Assembly (NCBI GenBank): GCA_012295275.1
Contig: CM022677.1
Coordinates: forward strand, 9,860,804-9,924,803
DNA length: 64,000 nucleotides
Direction: 5' to 3'
DNA from: Chrysomallon squamiferum
Taxonomy: Eukaryota; Mollusca; Gastropoda; Neomphalida; Peltospiridae
Shown piece after piece: positions 12,182 through 23,198 of the stretch. Made by a program: the position numbers and the translations under genes. Numbering within the stretch: the stretch's first letter is position 1; every line of letters begins with the position of its first letter. Below the pieces are notes generated by a model. That model was not told the DNA's origin, did no database searches, and was given only the letters and a program-made list of their open reading frames with translations.

Positions 12182-12479
12182 TTGTTGTTGTCTTGTTTTG
12201 TTCTTATTGACGTTAATAATTATTTGTTTTGCTTGAACCTACTGCTATTGTTGTTTCTATGGTTGCTGTTATTAATAGATTATTTTTATTGGTTTGTTGT
12301 TATAAATGCAACATTATAACTGTTGTTCTTATATTTTCATTTGTATCCACAAAGGAGTTTGCTTGCCATGAAACTGTTAAATTATAAGAAAACTAACGCA
12401 TCCTACCAAACCGGTTAGAAAAGTAGGAAAAGAACGAAACAGAATTAACTTATTTTCGTCAGTTGTTTTGGTGATCCCT

Positions 12480-12573
12480 TTTGTCTCGATAACAATAGAC
12501 GTTTTCAAAAACCAATCATGCTGATGTTAGCGAGACTTTTCCAGTGTGAAATTCGCTTTGAAAGTGCAGCACG
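12480..12573 (+). other. Candidate noncoding 5' exon of gene B
   Basis: A unique-looking block ends with GCAGCACG followed by the donor GTGAGT (GT at 12574). Splicing to the acceptor at 13600 would place B's start directly at an exon edge. Inferred from position and donor only; its 5' limit is not defined. Confidence 0.22.
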
Positions 12574-12850
12574 GTGAGTTAGTGTGGTCAGTTTCTCTTG
12601 TTATTGTGACTAATAATCAAGTCGTGATATAAAGTCGTGGTATTATATATGATCAGTATATAAATACAGATATGAAATAATGTTATTCATGTTTCAGTAC
12701 AGTATTAATTTCCCAATTAACTGCAGGTAGCTCAAGTGTGACAGTGAGTGGAGTAGGTAGGCAAGGCCCTTGATTTTTTTTAGTGAGGTGCTCTCCTAGT
12801 TGGGGGCAAAAAAGTATCCTTTCGTAAAATACGTGGTGAATTATCCAGCA

Positions 12851-12852
<2 letters not shown>

Positions 12853-12933
<81 letters not shown>
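12853..12933 (+). repeat. CT microsatellite
   Basis: About 80 bases of CT dinucleotides. Confidence 0.95.
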
Positions 12934-12935
<2 letters not shown>

Positions 12936-13131
12936 GTGTGTCTTTCTGAACGTTAATTTTGCAAATAACATAAAAGATCCCAAGCTACTAATGGATAATC
13001 AGCTTTTATAATATGTTTTATTTAAATAAAAACAGCAAATTTGTCTTTATATGTATTATTTCACAGGTGGAAATTGTTTTATATTAAACTTGTTTTATGA
13101 AATGCTTGGCAGGATGATCATTAACACCGAT

Positions 13132-13133
13132 AA

Positions 13134-13193
<60 letters not shown>
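13132..13193 (+). repeat. TAA microsatellite
   Basis: About 60 bases of TAA repeats followed by a short TA run. Confidence 0.95.
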
Positions 13194-13194
<1 letters not shown>

Positions 13195-13600
13195 TATGTG
13201 TATATATATATACTGAATTGCTGAAGTTTTGCTTTTCTGAAGTAACTGACTCGTTGGCGAAACACGGTTAATCAGTATCTGACTTTCTCCTGTAATTGTG
13301 CTACAGAACGATCGACTAGCTGGATTATTTCCTAAGCAGTGTTTTTGTTAAATGTATTGTACTTTCCCGATTACAAAATACAGCCTATAACCATGGAAGG
13401 GAAGTTAGTCTGTAGAACACAAATCTAGGGAAAGCCGTATTTCTGCCTTTGGGAAGGTAATAATTACAAACATTTGTTGTTTCTAATCGAAAACGTATTT
13501 CTCAGCTGTTTGATCGTTCTTATCTTCAAAGATAACCGAATGTATTAGGTAATAACATTTCTTTATCCATGATTATTTATTTTTCATTTTACATTTTCAG

Positions 13601-14773
13601 ATGAGTATCAGTATAAGACGGCTTATACCGGTGCTGTGTATCGGAACACTTGTATCGATATTGGTGTACCAGTTGATTGCGCGGACCGTTGTTCAACATC
13701 ATCTGAAGCGTGGGCTGATTCGAAACCTGTTGAAAAAAGTGCTACAGTCAGATTTTGAAACACCTTATTACATCAAGGATAACAGTTCACGATATTCCGC
13801 AAAACTCAAGACCACATTACAATCAAGTTACAGAAATCGTACAAAAAGTAAAAATAAAAAGTTTATTGTTTATTTATGTGATCGACATCAAGCTTGCGGC
13901 GGATGGGGAGACAGACAGAAGGGAATGATATCAGCTTTTCTATTGGCTAATGTAACCAACAGGAAGTTCCTAATCAATATGACGTCACCATGCAATCTAA
14001 ACCAGTTTCTCGTACCAAATGAATATAACTGGCAGGAATCCGGTTTCAGTTTAGATGGGAAAACGTCAAGGATTATCGGAGGAGTCCGAGTGAGAGATTA
14101 TCAGCAGACGATTGGGAATGAGGATTTCAATCTCGCTTTTCCAGAAGATGTTGTGTATCTGAGGACAAACGCCGATCTTCTAAACACCATCAGAAATAAC
14201 GATCTTTACCAAAACGAGATTCCTGCATGGGCGAAAGGAAGGAGACAGGTTGCATTTAAGAATGCTTGGAACATTTTATTCCGTCCCTCCGTGGAGCTTG
14301 AAGAAGAAATGAATCAGTTATTAACCGGGATAGACCTTACACTGAATGATTCTCTCGTCTGCGCCCACGTACGGGTAGGCAAGAACCCGGATATGCCGAA
14401 TGATTCTCCGAAAAGGAACGAAGTAGCGTCTCTTCCAGCGTTGTGGTCATTTCTGAAGAAGTATGAAGACCGAGCCAAAAAGATATTTATTGCCACCGAT
14501 TCCACCTCGGTGAGAAACGTTTCTCGTAAAATGTTTGGTCTAAAATCCCTGGACACGGATGGAAAAATTCTTCATATAGATAGACAGAGGAAACGTGAAG
14601 ATGCTTGTAGGGGTTTGCGGTACGCCATCTTAGATCAGCTGATGTTAACGAAGTGTCGTGTTCTCGTCGTCTCTGGAAGTAACTTCAGTATCCGAGCCGC
14701 TTTCATCAGAGGTTCTAACTCAAATTTGTTCATTTTCAAAAATGGCGTCGTCCAGTCATTCCGTTTACCATAA
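13601..14773 (+). CDS. Paralogue B: type II membrane fucosyltransferase-superfamily-like protein
   Basis: A 390-residue product, the shortest of the four. Residues 1-8 are a basic tail and about 9-27 the anchor. The stem is only about 60 residues (28-86), and the lumenal domain covers 87-390. Conserved blocks are CGGWGDRQ at 99-106, NMTSPC at 126-131, LVCAHVRVGKNP at 252-263 (H256, R258), HIDRQR at 325-330 and SGSNFSIRAA near 358-367. The six family cysteines are 93, 99, 131, 254, 336 and 352. It keeps every block intact, including N-P-x-x-P-x-D after the H-x-R-x-G motif, so it is the most likely to be catalytically standard. The ATG directly follows TTTTCAG (AG at 13599-13600), so the coding exon probably starts at or right beside the ATG, with a noncoding exon upstream. 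It is divergent from A and head to tail with C. The sugar donor and acceptor are unknown. Confidence 0.85.
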   Translation: MSISIRRLIPVLCIGTLVSILVYQLIARTVVQHHLKRGLIRNLLKKVLQSDFETPYYIKDNSSRYSAKLKTTLQSSYRNRTKSKNKKFIVYLCDRHQACGGWGDRQKGMISAFLLANVTNRKFLINMTSPCNLNQFLVPNEYNWQESGFSLDGKTSRIIGGVRVRDYQQTIGNEDFNLAFPEDVVYLRTNADLLNTIRNNDLYQNEIPAWAKGRRQVAFKNAWNILFRPSVELEEEMNQLLTGIDLTLNDSLVCAHVRVGKNPDMPNDSPKRNEVASLPALWSFLKKYEDRAKKIFIATDSTSVRNVSRKMFGLKSLDTDGKILHIDRQRKREDACRGLRYAILDQLMLTKCRVLVVSGSNFSIRAAFIRGSNSNLFIFKNGVVQSFRLP

Positions 14774-14857
14774 CAGTGAATTCGCAAAGGTAGGGAAGGG
14801 GAGGAAATGGGGGGGGGGAAATAGAAAAGGAAAGAAAGAAATTGATCATGACGTGTT

Positions 14858-14863
14858 AATAAA
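14858..14863 (+). terminator. Possible poly(A) signal of gene B
   Basis: AATAAA about 85 bases after B's TAA. A second AATAAA at 15198-15203 is an alternative. Confidence 0.4.
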
Positions 14864-15181
14864 TATTTCATTAATTCTGAGAAAGTTTATTTCTAAATAT
14901 ATTTTTGTTATCATTAAATTTTTTTGGCGCTATTAAAATATTATAAATTCAGCTTACGTAACACACACATACAAACACACACACAGAAACGCGCGCGCGC
15001 GCTCGCATACTCCTCAAAACAAAGGAAACAACTGAACAGTTATAATTTTCTAAAGCTTGATTTTCCTTTTGTATATTAACACTTAACACTAACTGAGAAC
15101 GGAAACTGAGTCTAGCATGTCTATGTATCATATATTCTAAATATTATAAGTTGTTATTTAACTAAATATGTATCAAGATAC

Positions 15182-15235
15182 AACTGAACTTACTATAAAT
15201 AAAAGAAAAACAGAGAGGCTGCCTTTTTTGTGAGG

Positions 15236-15269
<34 letters not shown>

Positions 15270-15683
15270 AGCCTCACTTAAATATATAGAAAACTTCAAG
15301 ACTGGAGGTAATAAAGTTTATTAAGAAATTTGTTTTATTATTAATATTTTTAAAAAAATATTTCTTGTAGCAAATATAGTTAATACTAAACCATCTTTTT
15401 TTTTTCAAAAAAAAAAAAAAAAAAAAACCCCAAACAAACCCAAAACAATAATGTATATATAATACACCACACACATACATATGTGTGTATGTGATAATTT
15501 AGTTTTAAACAAAAAGAGAAACATTTTACTCGAATTGGTTTCTATTATTGAAGATAGAACTGAACTTACTATAAATAAAAGAAAAACAGAAATGCTGCCC
15601 TTTTTGTGAGGATGTGTGTATATGTGTGTTTTTGTGCGTGTGTGTGGGTGTGTGTGTTAAGCCTCACTTAATTATATAGAAAT
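15182..15683 (+). repeat. Pair of direct repeats (15182-15293 and 15558-15683)
   Basis: Both copies run AACTGAACTTACTATAAATA, then a CTGCC segment, a GAGGATGTG segment, a TG microsatellite, and finally TTAAGCCTCACTTAA and TATATAGAAA. They are about 265 bases apart and differ at scattered positions. This could be a duplicated 3' UTR-like segment, since each copy carries AATAAA, or a small mobile element. Confidence 0.8.
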
Positions 15684-16366
15684 AGCAAGACAATGGGAGA
15701 GAGGGGCAGTAGCCTATAGCAGGAAACGTTAATTTCAGTACATTTCATTCCCCCCTCCCATATCCCCCCAAAAAAAAAGTAAAAGTAAAAACAAACAAAT
15801 AAATAAACAATCCCAGCTGAGCTAAACGAAGTTTCATCAAACCGCAATAGTAAAGGAATACGAGAAAGTGAAAACTAGCCTTAATAAATTTTCCCGACTG
15901 TTAGCAGAATTTAATCATTACATGCAGTCAGGTAAAGGAGGCACCAGAAACACGACACTTTTGTCAGGCTGGTTTACAACACGGCTGTAACTGTTGTTAG
16001 CAGTTAATGATCATTCCACATTTGTTGCGTGGGTCTTTTAGAAAATGGGGGAAAAAAATAAAATGTTTTTCTTCTTGACAGACGATACAGTGATGTTGTC
16101 GTACACACACAGGTAGTGCTATGACGTCGCTAAGGATTCCACAACCAAAGGTAAGATGGATAACTATCTGAAAATTAAACTTGATTTATAAATAAACTTT
16201 ACGGAAGAAGCTAACGCTTTTCATGTTTAATGAAGAATACAGAATGTCGGGTCACGGGGGTCATAAAGAGTAAGAATAGTAAGCATTAACTAAAATGATG
16301 ACATTCTGCAGAGGCAAAGAAACGAAGAGAAAGAAGGAGTTTGACAGGGTTGGAAGTAATGTTACA

Positions 16367-16470
16367 ATGGCGGCGGACTTCACTCTCGCGCGGCATCGCG
16401 TTCTGCAAGTGATCCGTAAATGTGTGATACTATAAATAGACTGATAACCACTGTTCAGTTTTAATCTGCA
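16367..16470 (+). promoter_or_regulatory. Candidate promoter: ATGGCGGC and TATAAATA
   Basis: A CpG-containing block has CAATGGCGGCGGAC at 16366, resembling a YY1-type site, and TATAAATA at 16431-16438. The spacing and strand would suit a promoter for C, about 4.4 kb upstream of its ATG. A 22-codon ORF starts at the same ATG. Function is inference. Confidence 0.25.
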
Positions 16471-16587
16471 GTGCAAATACAGAATATTACCGTATGTTAG
16501 ATAAAGCATATAATGTAATATTATATAGCAAAAGCTCTGTCGTTCGTTTTCAATATTTATATTTATATACACATACATACATTTTCA

Positions 16588-17160
16588 AACTAAAGAATTT
16601 ATAACTTAATTTTTAAATAAATATATAAACATTCTATAAAAGTATTCTATAAAAAAAAATTATATATGTGTATGTGAGTGTGGGTGTATGTTTGTGTATG
16701 CATTATTTTACGTTTCTATTTGTTGATTTTGTTTTATTATCGAAATCTTTAATTTTAAATTTATGTTTTTCGCATGTAATATTATATCAATATCTCTGTG
16801 TTTTTTTAATTTTATAATATGTTGTATATGTAGATATGTATATATATATATACGTGTGTGTGTGTGTGTGTGTTTGTGTCTCTCTCTCTATATAGAGACA
16901 CACACACACACATATACACGTATATATATATATACATATCTACATATACAACAAACAAATAAACATATATTTAAATTAAAGAAGTTATAACTAAATGTTT
17001 TAAATAAATATATAAACATGTATTTTTTTGATGTGTTCCATAAACATAATTACAGTATGTATATTTGGGTGTGTTGTTTGTGTTTCTACCTGTTTGTTGA
17101 TTTTCTTTTATTATCGAAATCTTCATTGTTTTTAAATCTATGTGTGCTTTTTTTTTTTGC
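16588..17160 (+). repeat. Direct repeats flanking a long palindrome
   Basis: Copy 1 at about 16588-16772 and copy 2 at about 16972-17160 share AAATAAATATATAAACAT, TTTCTA-CTGTTTGTTGATTTT-like and TTTTATTATCGAAATCTT segments in the same order. They are clearly diverged. Between them lies the palindrome at 16821-16952. Confidence 0.75.
16821..16952. repeat. 132-bp palindrome (perfect inverted repeat ends)
   Basis: The left end GTTGTATATGTAGATATGTA is exactly the reverse complement of the right end. Pairing continues inward through the alternating TA tract and the TACGTG, with small mismatches, through TG versus CA and CT versus AG runs, to a TATATA centre. It would form a long hairpin. Confidence 0.9.
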
Positions 17161-17164
17161 ATCA

Positions 17165-17205
17165 TTATTGTTATTGTTATTATTGTTATTGTATTATTAT
17201 TATTA

Positions 17206-17255
<50 letters not shown>

Positions 17256-17271
17256 TACAATCACCAATTTA

Positions 17272-17323
<52 letters not shown>
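17165..17323 (+). repeat. TTA array followed by CT microsatellite
   Basis: TTATTG and TTA triplets at about 17165-17250, and a CT run at 17274-17323. Open frames in all three phases here are repeat artefacts. Confidence 0.95.
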
Positions 17324-17327
<4 letters not shown>

Positions 17328-17873
17328 ATTATTGTTATGATTACTGCTGCTGCCGCTGATACCACTACGACTACTTACTTCTACTGCGTCTACTTCTACT
17401 ACTACTGCTGCTATTACTGCTCATGGACGATTATTAACCTACTATTACAACTACTACTGCGACATTGACAATTTTATAATAAGATGAAGAAAACTACATT
17501 TTCTTCACCGTGACATCTCTTTTTTGACATTAATTAAATTAAAAAAAAATTTCTTCGTTCTTTTTCCTTTAAAAAAAAAAAAACATTTGTTATTATTATT
17601 ATTATTATTTATTTCTTTTTATTTCTGTAGCTTTATTGATTAAAAAAATATCTTTACAAATAAATAATGTATTCTCTGTGTGTCTGTCTGTTTCTCTCTG
17701 ATTAGTGAGCCTACACACACATACTTTATATAATACAGGAAGGGTGTGAGAGAGAGATAGATAAAATATAGACAGACAGATAATGAGATATACGGAGAAA
17801 GAGAAACAGAATTTTTCAGAAAGAAAATTTCAGAATGGAATGTGTACAGGAATAATTGTTATTGTTATTGTTG

Positions 17874-17878
<5 letters not shown>

Positions 17879-17917
<39 letters not shown>
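17879..17917 (+). repeat. TTA microsatellite
   Basis: About 38 bases of TTA triplets. Confidence 0.9.
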
Positions 17918-17918
<1 letters not shown>

Positions 17919-18519
17919 TTTATTGTTATTATGATTGCTGACGTAACAGTGGTGTTTGTAGGAGAAGCAATTCTAGTATTTATTTTCCCCGTTGTTTTAG
18001 TTTTAAAAGTTCCCACATTTAGAAAAAAAGGGTTAAAAGCCAAATATTTTTTTTTTCAGTTGTTTTCAGTATATCTTAAGCGGAATCGTTTCTGCTGCCT
18101 AAAAGTTATTTTAACTCCTTAAGAAAACGAAATGAACACTGTCATGTGACAGCATTTCAACCAGTCACTGCAGAGAGATAGTTGTACTTGATAAGCTTTA
18201 TTATCTGTTATCGCATTCTTCATAAAGTTGCGAAATTGTTTTCAACTAAGAAAAAAAAAAAAAAAAATCCTTTTCTTTTTGGCAGGTATAATCCAGTATA
18301 TAATAATAATTTATAACAGATGTCTATGTTCTTCAGACTTTATTCTAAAATTTGAAAAGAAAATATACAAAAAAGGAAAAGAAAAAATAAAGAAAAAGAA
18401 AGATAAACAAAATAATCTGTATGTTAATATACCTTTAACTGAAATATTTTGTTCTGTAATCTTATTTCTTTGTTATTTTCTTTATATATTTATTATTTTA
18501 AGAGATTTATCATCTTTAT

Positions 18520-18662
18520 TCTCTTTTTATTCCTCTATATCGTTTTTAAATCGTTTATATATTTTTTTATTCCTCTGTATATCTTTTTTGAACTCGTCTA
18601 TATATATATTTTTTTATTCCTCTGTATATCTTTTTTCAACTCGTCTATATATATATTTTTCA
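18520..18662 (+). repeat. About 48-bp tandem repeat, 2-3 copies
   Basis: TTTTTTATTCCTCTGTATAT followed by CTTTTTT, then AACTCGTCTATATATATA, occurs twice. A more diverged third copy lies to the left. Confidence 0.8.
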
Positions 18663-19001
18663 AAATCCTCGACATATCGTCTTCACATCCTAGCCGTCTT
18701 CGTATCTTCAATGTTTATCTGTATTTTGAAAACGCGTTTTTTGTTACGTTTCGCTGGCAGGAAGTGGCGGACAGTGTTTTCACTGTAAACATCTTACCTA
18801 GGCTGCCAAATACAGCTTACCATCGACTGATCGCCCCTGGAGCAAAGAGATGGGTGTGGCGAAATATGATCCTAGTCTGAGGGTCTCTTTTAACACGGAT
18901 GTGTATATTTGTCTTTCAGTTCCTGTGCTTGTGTTCCCAGTATTAAAGTTTCTCTGTATAAATATACTTGAATTATCGTATTAGTTTGTTCAATATGATT
19001 A

Positions 19002-19126
19002 TACACATACATACATACATACATACATACATACATACATACATACACGCATACATAGACAAATACATACAACAGCAAAACGAACAACAACAACAACAAC
19101 AACGCAATAATAATAATAATAATAAA
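19002..19126 (+). repeat. CATA, CAA and TAA runs
   Basis: A CATA tetramer array at about 19002-19048, CAA triplets near 19085-19103 and TAA triplets near 19106-19123. Confidence 0.9.
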
Positions 19127-19448
19127 CAAAATATTTATCATGACAGTTATACGGCACTCTTGAAATAAATATACTTTCAGTTGTAATTCTTAGATGGTTG
19201 GATTAATGCTTTGGATGTCAGACATTCCGAGTTAGGGTTTCGTAACCTCGCTCTCTTTAAAATAATCATTTTCCCAGACAAAATAGGTGACCGATTTCTA
19301 CACACAAATTATGGACTTGACCCGACCCAGAACGTCATAACAGTAAAAAAAGGTCTTGAATAATTTAAAACATATTTCAAATACCTCAGTAAGTTTTATG
19401 TTAATTTGTAGAGTTTACCCCATTAGAATTTTGTAATTAATTGAAGAA

Positions 19449-19561
<113 letters not shown>

Positions 19562-20023
19562 CAGACACAAACTCACACAATATATAAACACATATATAGG
19601 CAACACACTCTTTTTTATTTTAGATCCGTTTGATTCTGAATTATTAAACTCAGGACAACAATTTTTGTTCTGATCTCGTGCAGAAATGTGTAATCAAAAT
19701 ATATATATACAAAATTTAAATAAGCAAATGTCTGAGAATGAAGAATAAATAATTTTATAACGAAAAAAATTAATACTTTCAGCTTCTGATGTTGCTGGAG
19801 TTGCTATTTTTGGAATTCTCTGAAGTTGTTGCTTATCTAGCTTAGTGCGTACTGCCCTTTGTCCCCATCAAATAAACACATTATTTCTGACATGCGCATA
19901 TGTAACTCAGTACGTAATGAATGTATAGGCTGCATGATGTATAATCAGTTTTTCTGCTTTTCTGTCTATCTCTTGATCAGTGTGTCCTGAGTAAAATTAT
20001 TTCTGTACGTCTGCACAATAGCA

Positions 20024-20044
20024 TAAATATATATATATATATAT

Positions 20045-20091
<47 letters not shown>

Positions 20092-20092
20092 C
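20024..20092 (+). repeat. AT, CT and CA microsatellite cluster
   Basis: An AT run (about 20024-20044), a short CT run and a CA run (about 20057-20090). Confidence 0.92.
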
Positions 20093-20824
20093 ACATACAA
20101 ACAAGACATATGAAAATATTTATGAGGCATGCAGTTTTGTTGAAGAAATCTGACGTCTTTAAACAAAGAGATTATCATGCGCTGTAGTAACTAAGCAGAT
20201 AAACAGGAAATCGATGTAATCCTGTTTACAAGCTGATGTTTCATTCTAATTCAGTTTTAATGCATTTCGTCACGTAATTGTAAAACCAAAAAAAAAAAAA
20301 CAACCACAAGGAAATGGAAAAAAAGGAAAAAAAGAAAAATGAAATGTATGCATGAGAAAATATAAATAATTCCAAGCAGAGAGAAAAAACACAACATTAA
20401 AAAAGACATTTATAAGGCAACCTGTCAAGTTTTTTGCAGAAACGTTTTGACGATAAAGTTAATGTTAGTTATTCTGTGTGACTATCTGTATTTCTCACTC
20501 AGTATTTCTCTGTCTCCCTCTCTCTGTATCTCTGTCTCTCTCTCTTCCTCTCTAATTTTCCTTCTCTTTCTGTCTCCCTCCCACTCTGTATCTATCTTTC
20601 ACTCTCATACTTGCTCCCCTCTCTCTCTCACGCACATCCACATACATACAGTTTCGTTTTTCTCCTTCTCTCGCTCATTCACACAATCTTTTTTCCTTTC
20701 TTTTTCCTCTTTGTTTATAAGTTTGTTTGTATATCTGTGTGTGTGTTTGTGCGAGTGTAAAGATCTGTGTAAGTGTGTGTGTGTGTGTATATATATATAA
20801 AATGTTTTTCTTTTTTTCAGAGTG

Positions 20825-22255
20825 ATGGAGTTACGAATATCAAGATGCAGGCTGGTGTTGTTGCTGTTCGTCTTCATGACGTCGACAGTGATGTTGTACT
20901 TGCTGCGAGTTGTAGACAGTCAGACTGGAAGAAGTCGTGTAATTCAGTACAGGAGGAGACTTGATCCTGGCCGTCACGCCTTAATCGTAAGACCAACCAA
21001 CAAGACACTGTTAAAGCAACATTTTAAAGAATTTGTTAGTTTATATGCAGACAATGACGACGAAGAAGCCGTAGATGATTATTACAATGTGTTGTTTAAC
21101 AAGAAACCAAGTAAAAGAAAATGGGTTCAAGAGAGTGTAAAAAAGTGGAAATCACTGGATTTTCAGGATGTCACCTATCCTGAAGATACAACTATAAAGT
21201 CTCAGAAAGAACCGAATACGGATGAAATTAATGACGATAATACAAACATATGGGGTAAAAGTGTTATCAAAATGAAACCTCTGAATACTGCGGACAAGAG
21301 CAATTTGTTGGGCTTTCCTGAGCCTTTGAAAAATAAGTATTTAATTTACCTCTGTGATGGAACAATGCGTTGCGGCGGGTGGGGTGACAGACAGAGGGGG
21401 ATGGTCGGCACGTTTATCTTAGCAGTGGTCACCAAGCGGCACTTCGGTATAAAAATGACGTCACCCTGTGACCTTGCCAACTTCTACGAACCAAATCTCG
21501 TTAACTGGACAGTTCCTAACGACATTCTAAATGATCCACATGCCGTTTATATTGATGCTATTGACAATTCTGATTTTAAATTTTCGCTGCAACATTTAGA
21601 TTTTAACCAGAAGTATCCTGAAAATGTCATATTTTTGAGAAACAATGTTGATTTTGTTCCCGCATTGTGGAAAAACTTTAAATATAAAAATAATTTTCCT
21701 AAATGGGCTCAGGGGAGATATCGTTCGGCTAGATTTTCTAAAGGTTGGAAAATACTTTTTAAACCTACGTGGCGACTACAACAACGTTATGATGACGTCA
21801 TGTCGCAGTTTGACACATCGTTGGCTAGAAAGCTTGTCTGTGCTCATATTAGAATAGGTAAAAATCCCACAATTCCTGAAGACCAGAATCAGCGGAATCC
21901 TATTCCTAGTGCTTTCGTTGTGTGGCATTTTTTATCAAAATACATAAAGGCACCAAATACTCGTGTTTTTATTGCTACTGACGCAGATCAGGTGCGTAAG
22001 ATGGCGGCGGAGGAATTTAACGCTGATCTGTTGAGGGTAAACGGAGACATTCGCCACATTGATCGGCAGAGGAACATGACGGGCGTGTGTGACGGTTTTG
22101 AAACCGCGTTACTGGAGCAGATGATACTTATTGACTGTGATGTGTTGGTTACTAGCGAGAGTGGGTTTAGTATTTTAGCCGCTGATATCAGAAATTCTAA
22201 TAAAGAACTCTACAGACTGGAAGAAGGACACATTATTCCATATAAAATGATTTGA
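20825..22255 (+). CDS. Paralogue C: type II membrane fucosyltransferase-superfamily-like protein
   Basis: A 476-residue product. Residues 1-9 are a basic tail and about 10-28 the anchor. A long charged stem covers about 29-170, with an Asp/Glu-rich stretch near 76-86. The lumenal domain covers 171-476. Blocks: CGGWGDRQ at 183-190, MTSPC at 211-215, LVCAHIRIGKNPTIPED at 337-353 (H341, R343) and HIDRQR at 411-416. The final TSESGFSILAA block lies near 443-453. Family cysteines are 177, 183, 215, 339, 422 and 438. The coding exon opens with a CTTTTTTTCAG acceptor ending at 20820 and four bases (AGTG) before ATG 20825. A frame starting at GTG 20822 is only a near-cognate extension. It retains all motif residues and is probably an active Golgi enzyme with the same chemistry as B. 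The substrate is not determinable. The coding DNA is visibly less AT-rich than its flanks. Confidence 0.85.
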   Translation: MELRISRCRLVLLLFVFMTSTVMLYLLRVVDSQTGRSRVIQYRRRLDPGRHALIVRPTNKTLLKQHFKEFVSLYADNDDEEAVDDYYNVLFNKKPSKRKWVQESVKKWKSLDFQDVTYPEDTTIKSQKEPNTDEINDDNTNIWGKSVIKMKPLNTADKSNLLGFPEPLKNKYLIYLCDGTMRCGGWGDRQRGMVGTFILAVVTKRHFGIKMTSPCDLANFYEPNLVNWTVPNDILNDPHAVYIDAIDNSDFKFSLQHLDFNQKYPENVIFLRNNVDFVPALWKNFKYKNNFPKWAQGRYRSARFSKGWKILFKPTWRLQQRYDDVMSQFDTSLARKLVCAHIRIGKNPTIPEDQNQRNPIPSAFVVWHFLSKYIKAPNTRVFIATDADQVRKMAAEEFNADLLRVNGDIRHIDRQRNMTGVCDGFETALLEQMILIDCDVLVTSESGFSILAADIRNSNKELYRLEEGHIIPYKMI

Positions 22256-22443
22256 GAAAAATATGTTTGCTCAGTTAATAAGAATTATCAGACATGACTG
22301 ATACGAATAGCGTGTGGAAAGGATGGATGTTGTGGGTTACTATCATATATTTTAATATTTTTGACAAAATGTTATTTGTGTTTAAACATTGCCACATTTT
22401 AAATAATAATAACGTTTTAAATTCACTACTAATTTATTTCTGC

Positions 22444-22449
22444 AATAAA
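22444..22449 (+). terminator. Possible poly(A) signal of gene C
   Basis: AATAAA about 190 bases after the TGA at 22253-22255. Confidence 0.45.
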
Positions 22450-23162
22450 ATATTAACCTTGATATTGGTATTGCTACTCAAATAACGATTATTATTTTCT
22501 TATGTTTTGATAAATTTTTGATTGTTTCCATGCCAGCTCGTATTTATTTTCTTCTTGTTTTTTAAATTTTAATTTTATGTTTTGAAATTTGTTAAAGACT
22601 ATATATCATTGTTGAAATTATACTTTTATAAACTGATAATAGCCAAGACAATGCATTTTTTCACTGTGTTATATTTTGAGAGAAAACAATTCAATTAATA
22701 AGTCTTGCGTTAGGCTAGCCAATCAAATTGAATTTTATAACATGTGAAGCGGACCAATCAGAGCTTTGCATGTTGTTCACTGCAAAGTTAAGTGTGTGTT
22801 GTGCGTGTGTAAAATAGTTTGTTGTGCTCATTAGAATTAACATCAGTATAATGTATGAATGTACATCAGTCAAAGAACGTTAAGATTTTTAAAAGTACTT
22901 GATCGCGTAGTATGTAATTTCTTCTAGACATTCTAGACTCTTAATGATATTCCTGAAAATCTTTTGAAGCAAGGGTTCGAGAATGTTGTGTATGTAACGT
23001 ATAAAAGGAGATATAGCTGCTACAGTTACAAAATTATAAATTTTAATGTTCTGAAGAAATTTTTAAAATTGTTGTTGAAATAATTTAATAAAATATGTAA
23101 ATCATTTAGTTTTTCATTTTGTTCCAAGTAAAAAAAGAATCTAATCAAAGAACCTAAGTGTG

Positions 23163-23198
<36 letters not shown>

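Larger units (their letters stand above)
7400..13600. other. Region between divergent paralogues A and B
   Basis: No intact coding gene is visible. It must carry the 5' exons and promoters of A (-) and B (+). Repeats listed separately include ATATT and TTTA arrays, CA and AT runs, a 34-bp minisatellite, TAC, CT and TAA runs. Less AT-rich, unique-looking blocks lie near 9000-9130, 9390-9480, 10170-10300, 11570-11950, 12400-12580 and 13230-13420. These are the best places to look for promoters and 5' exons. Confidence 0.5.

Noticed and set aside
14314-14936. Several 78-92 codon frames overlapping gene B
   Set aside because: They are antisense or shifted-frame shadows of the conserved coding region.
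18228-18880. Open frames of 186 and 143 codons
   Set aside because: They pass through A/T runs and a 48-bp tandem repeat, overlap each other in different frames and show no domain.
20822-20824. GTG as an upstream start for gene C
   Set aside because: ATG at 20825 is adjacent, fits the family architecture, and GTG starts are rare in animals.
20447-20877. Open frames on both strands upstream of gene C
   Set aside because: They translate CT, CA and TG-rich intron sequence directly before C's acceptor.
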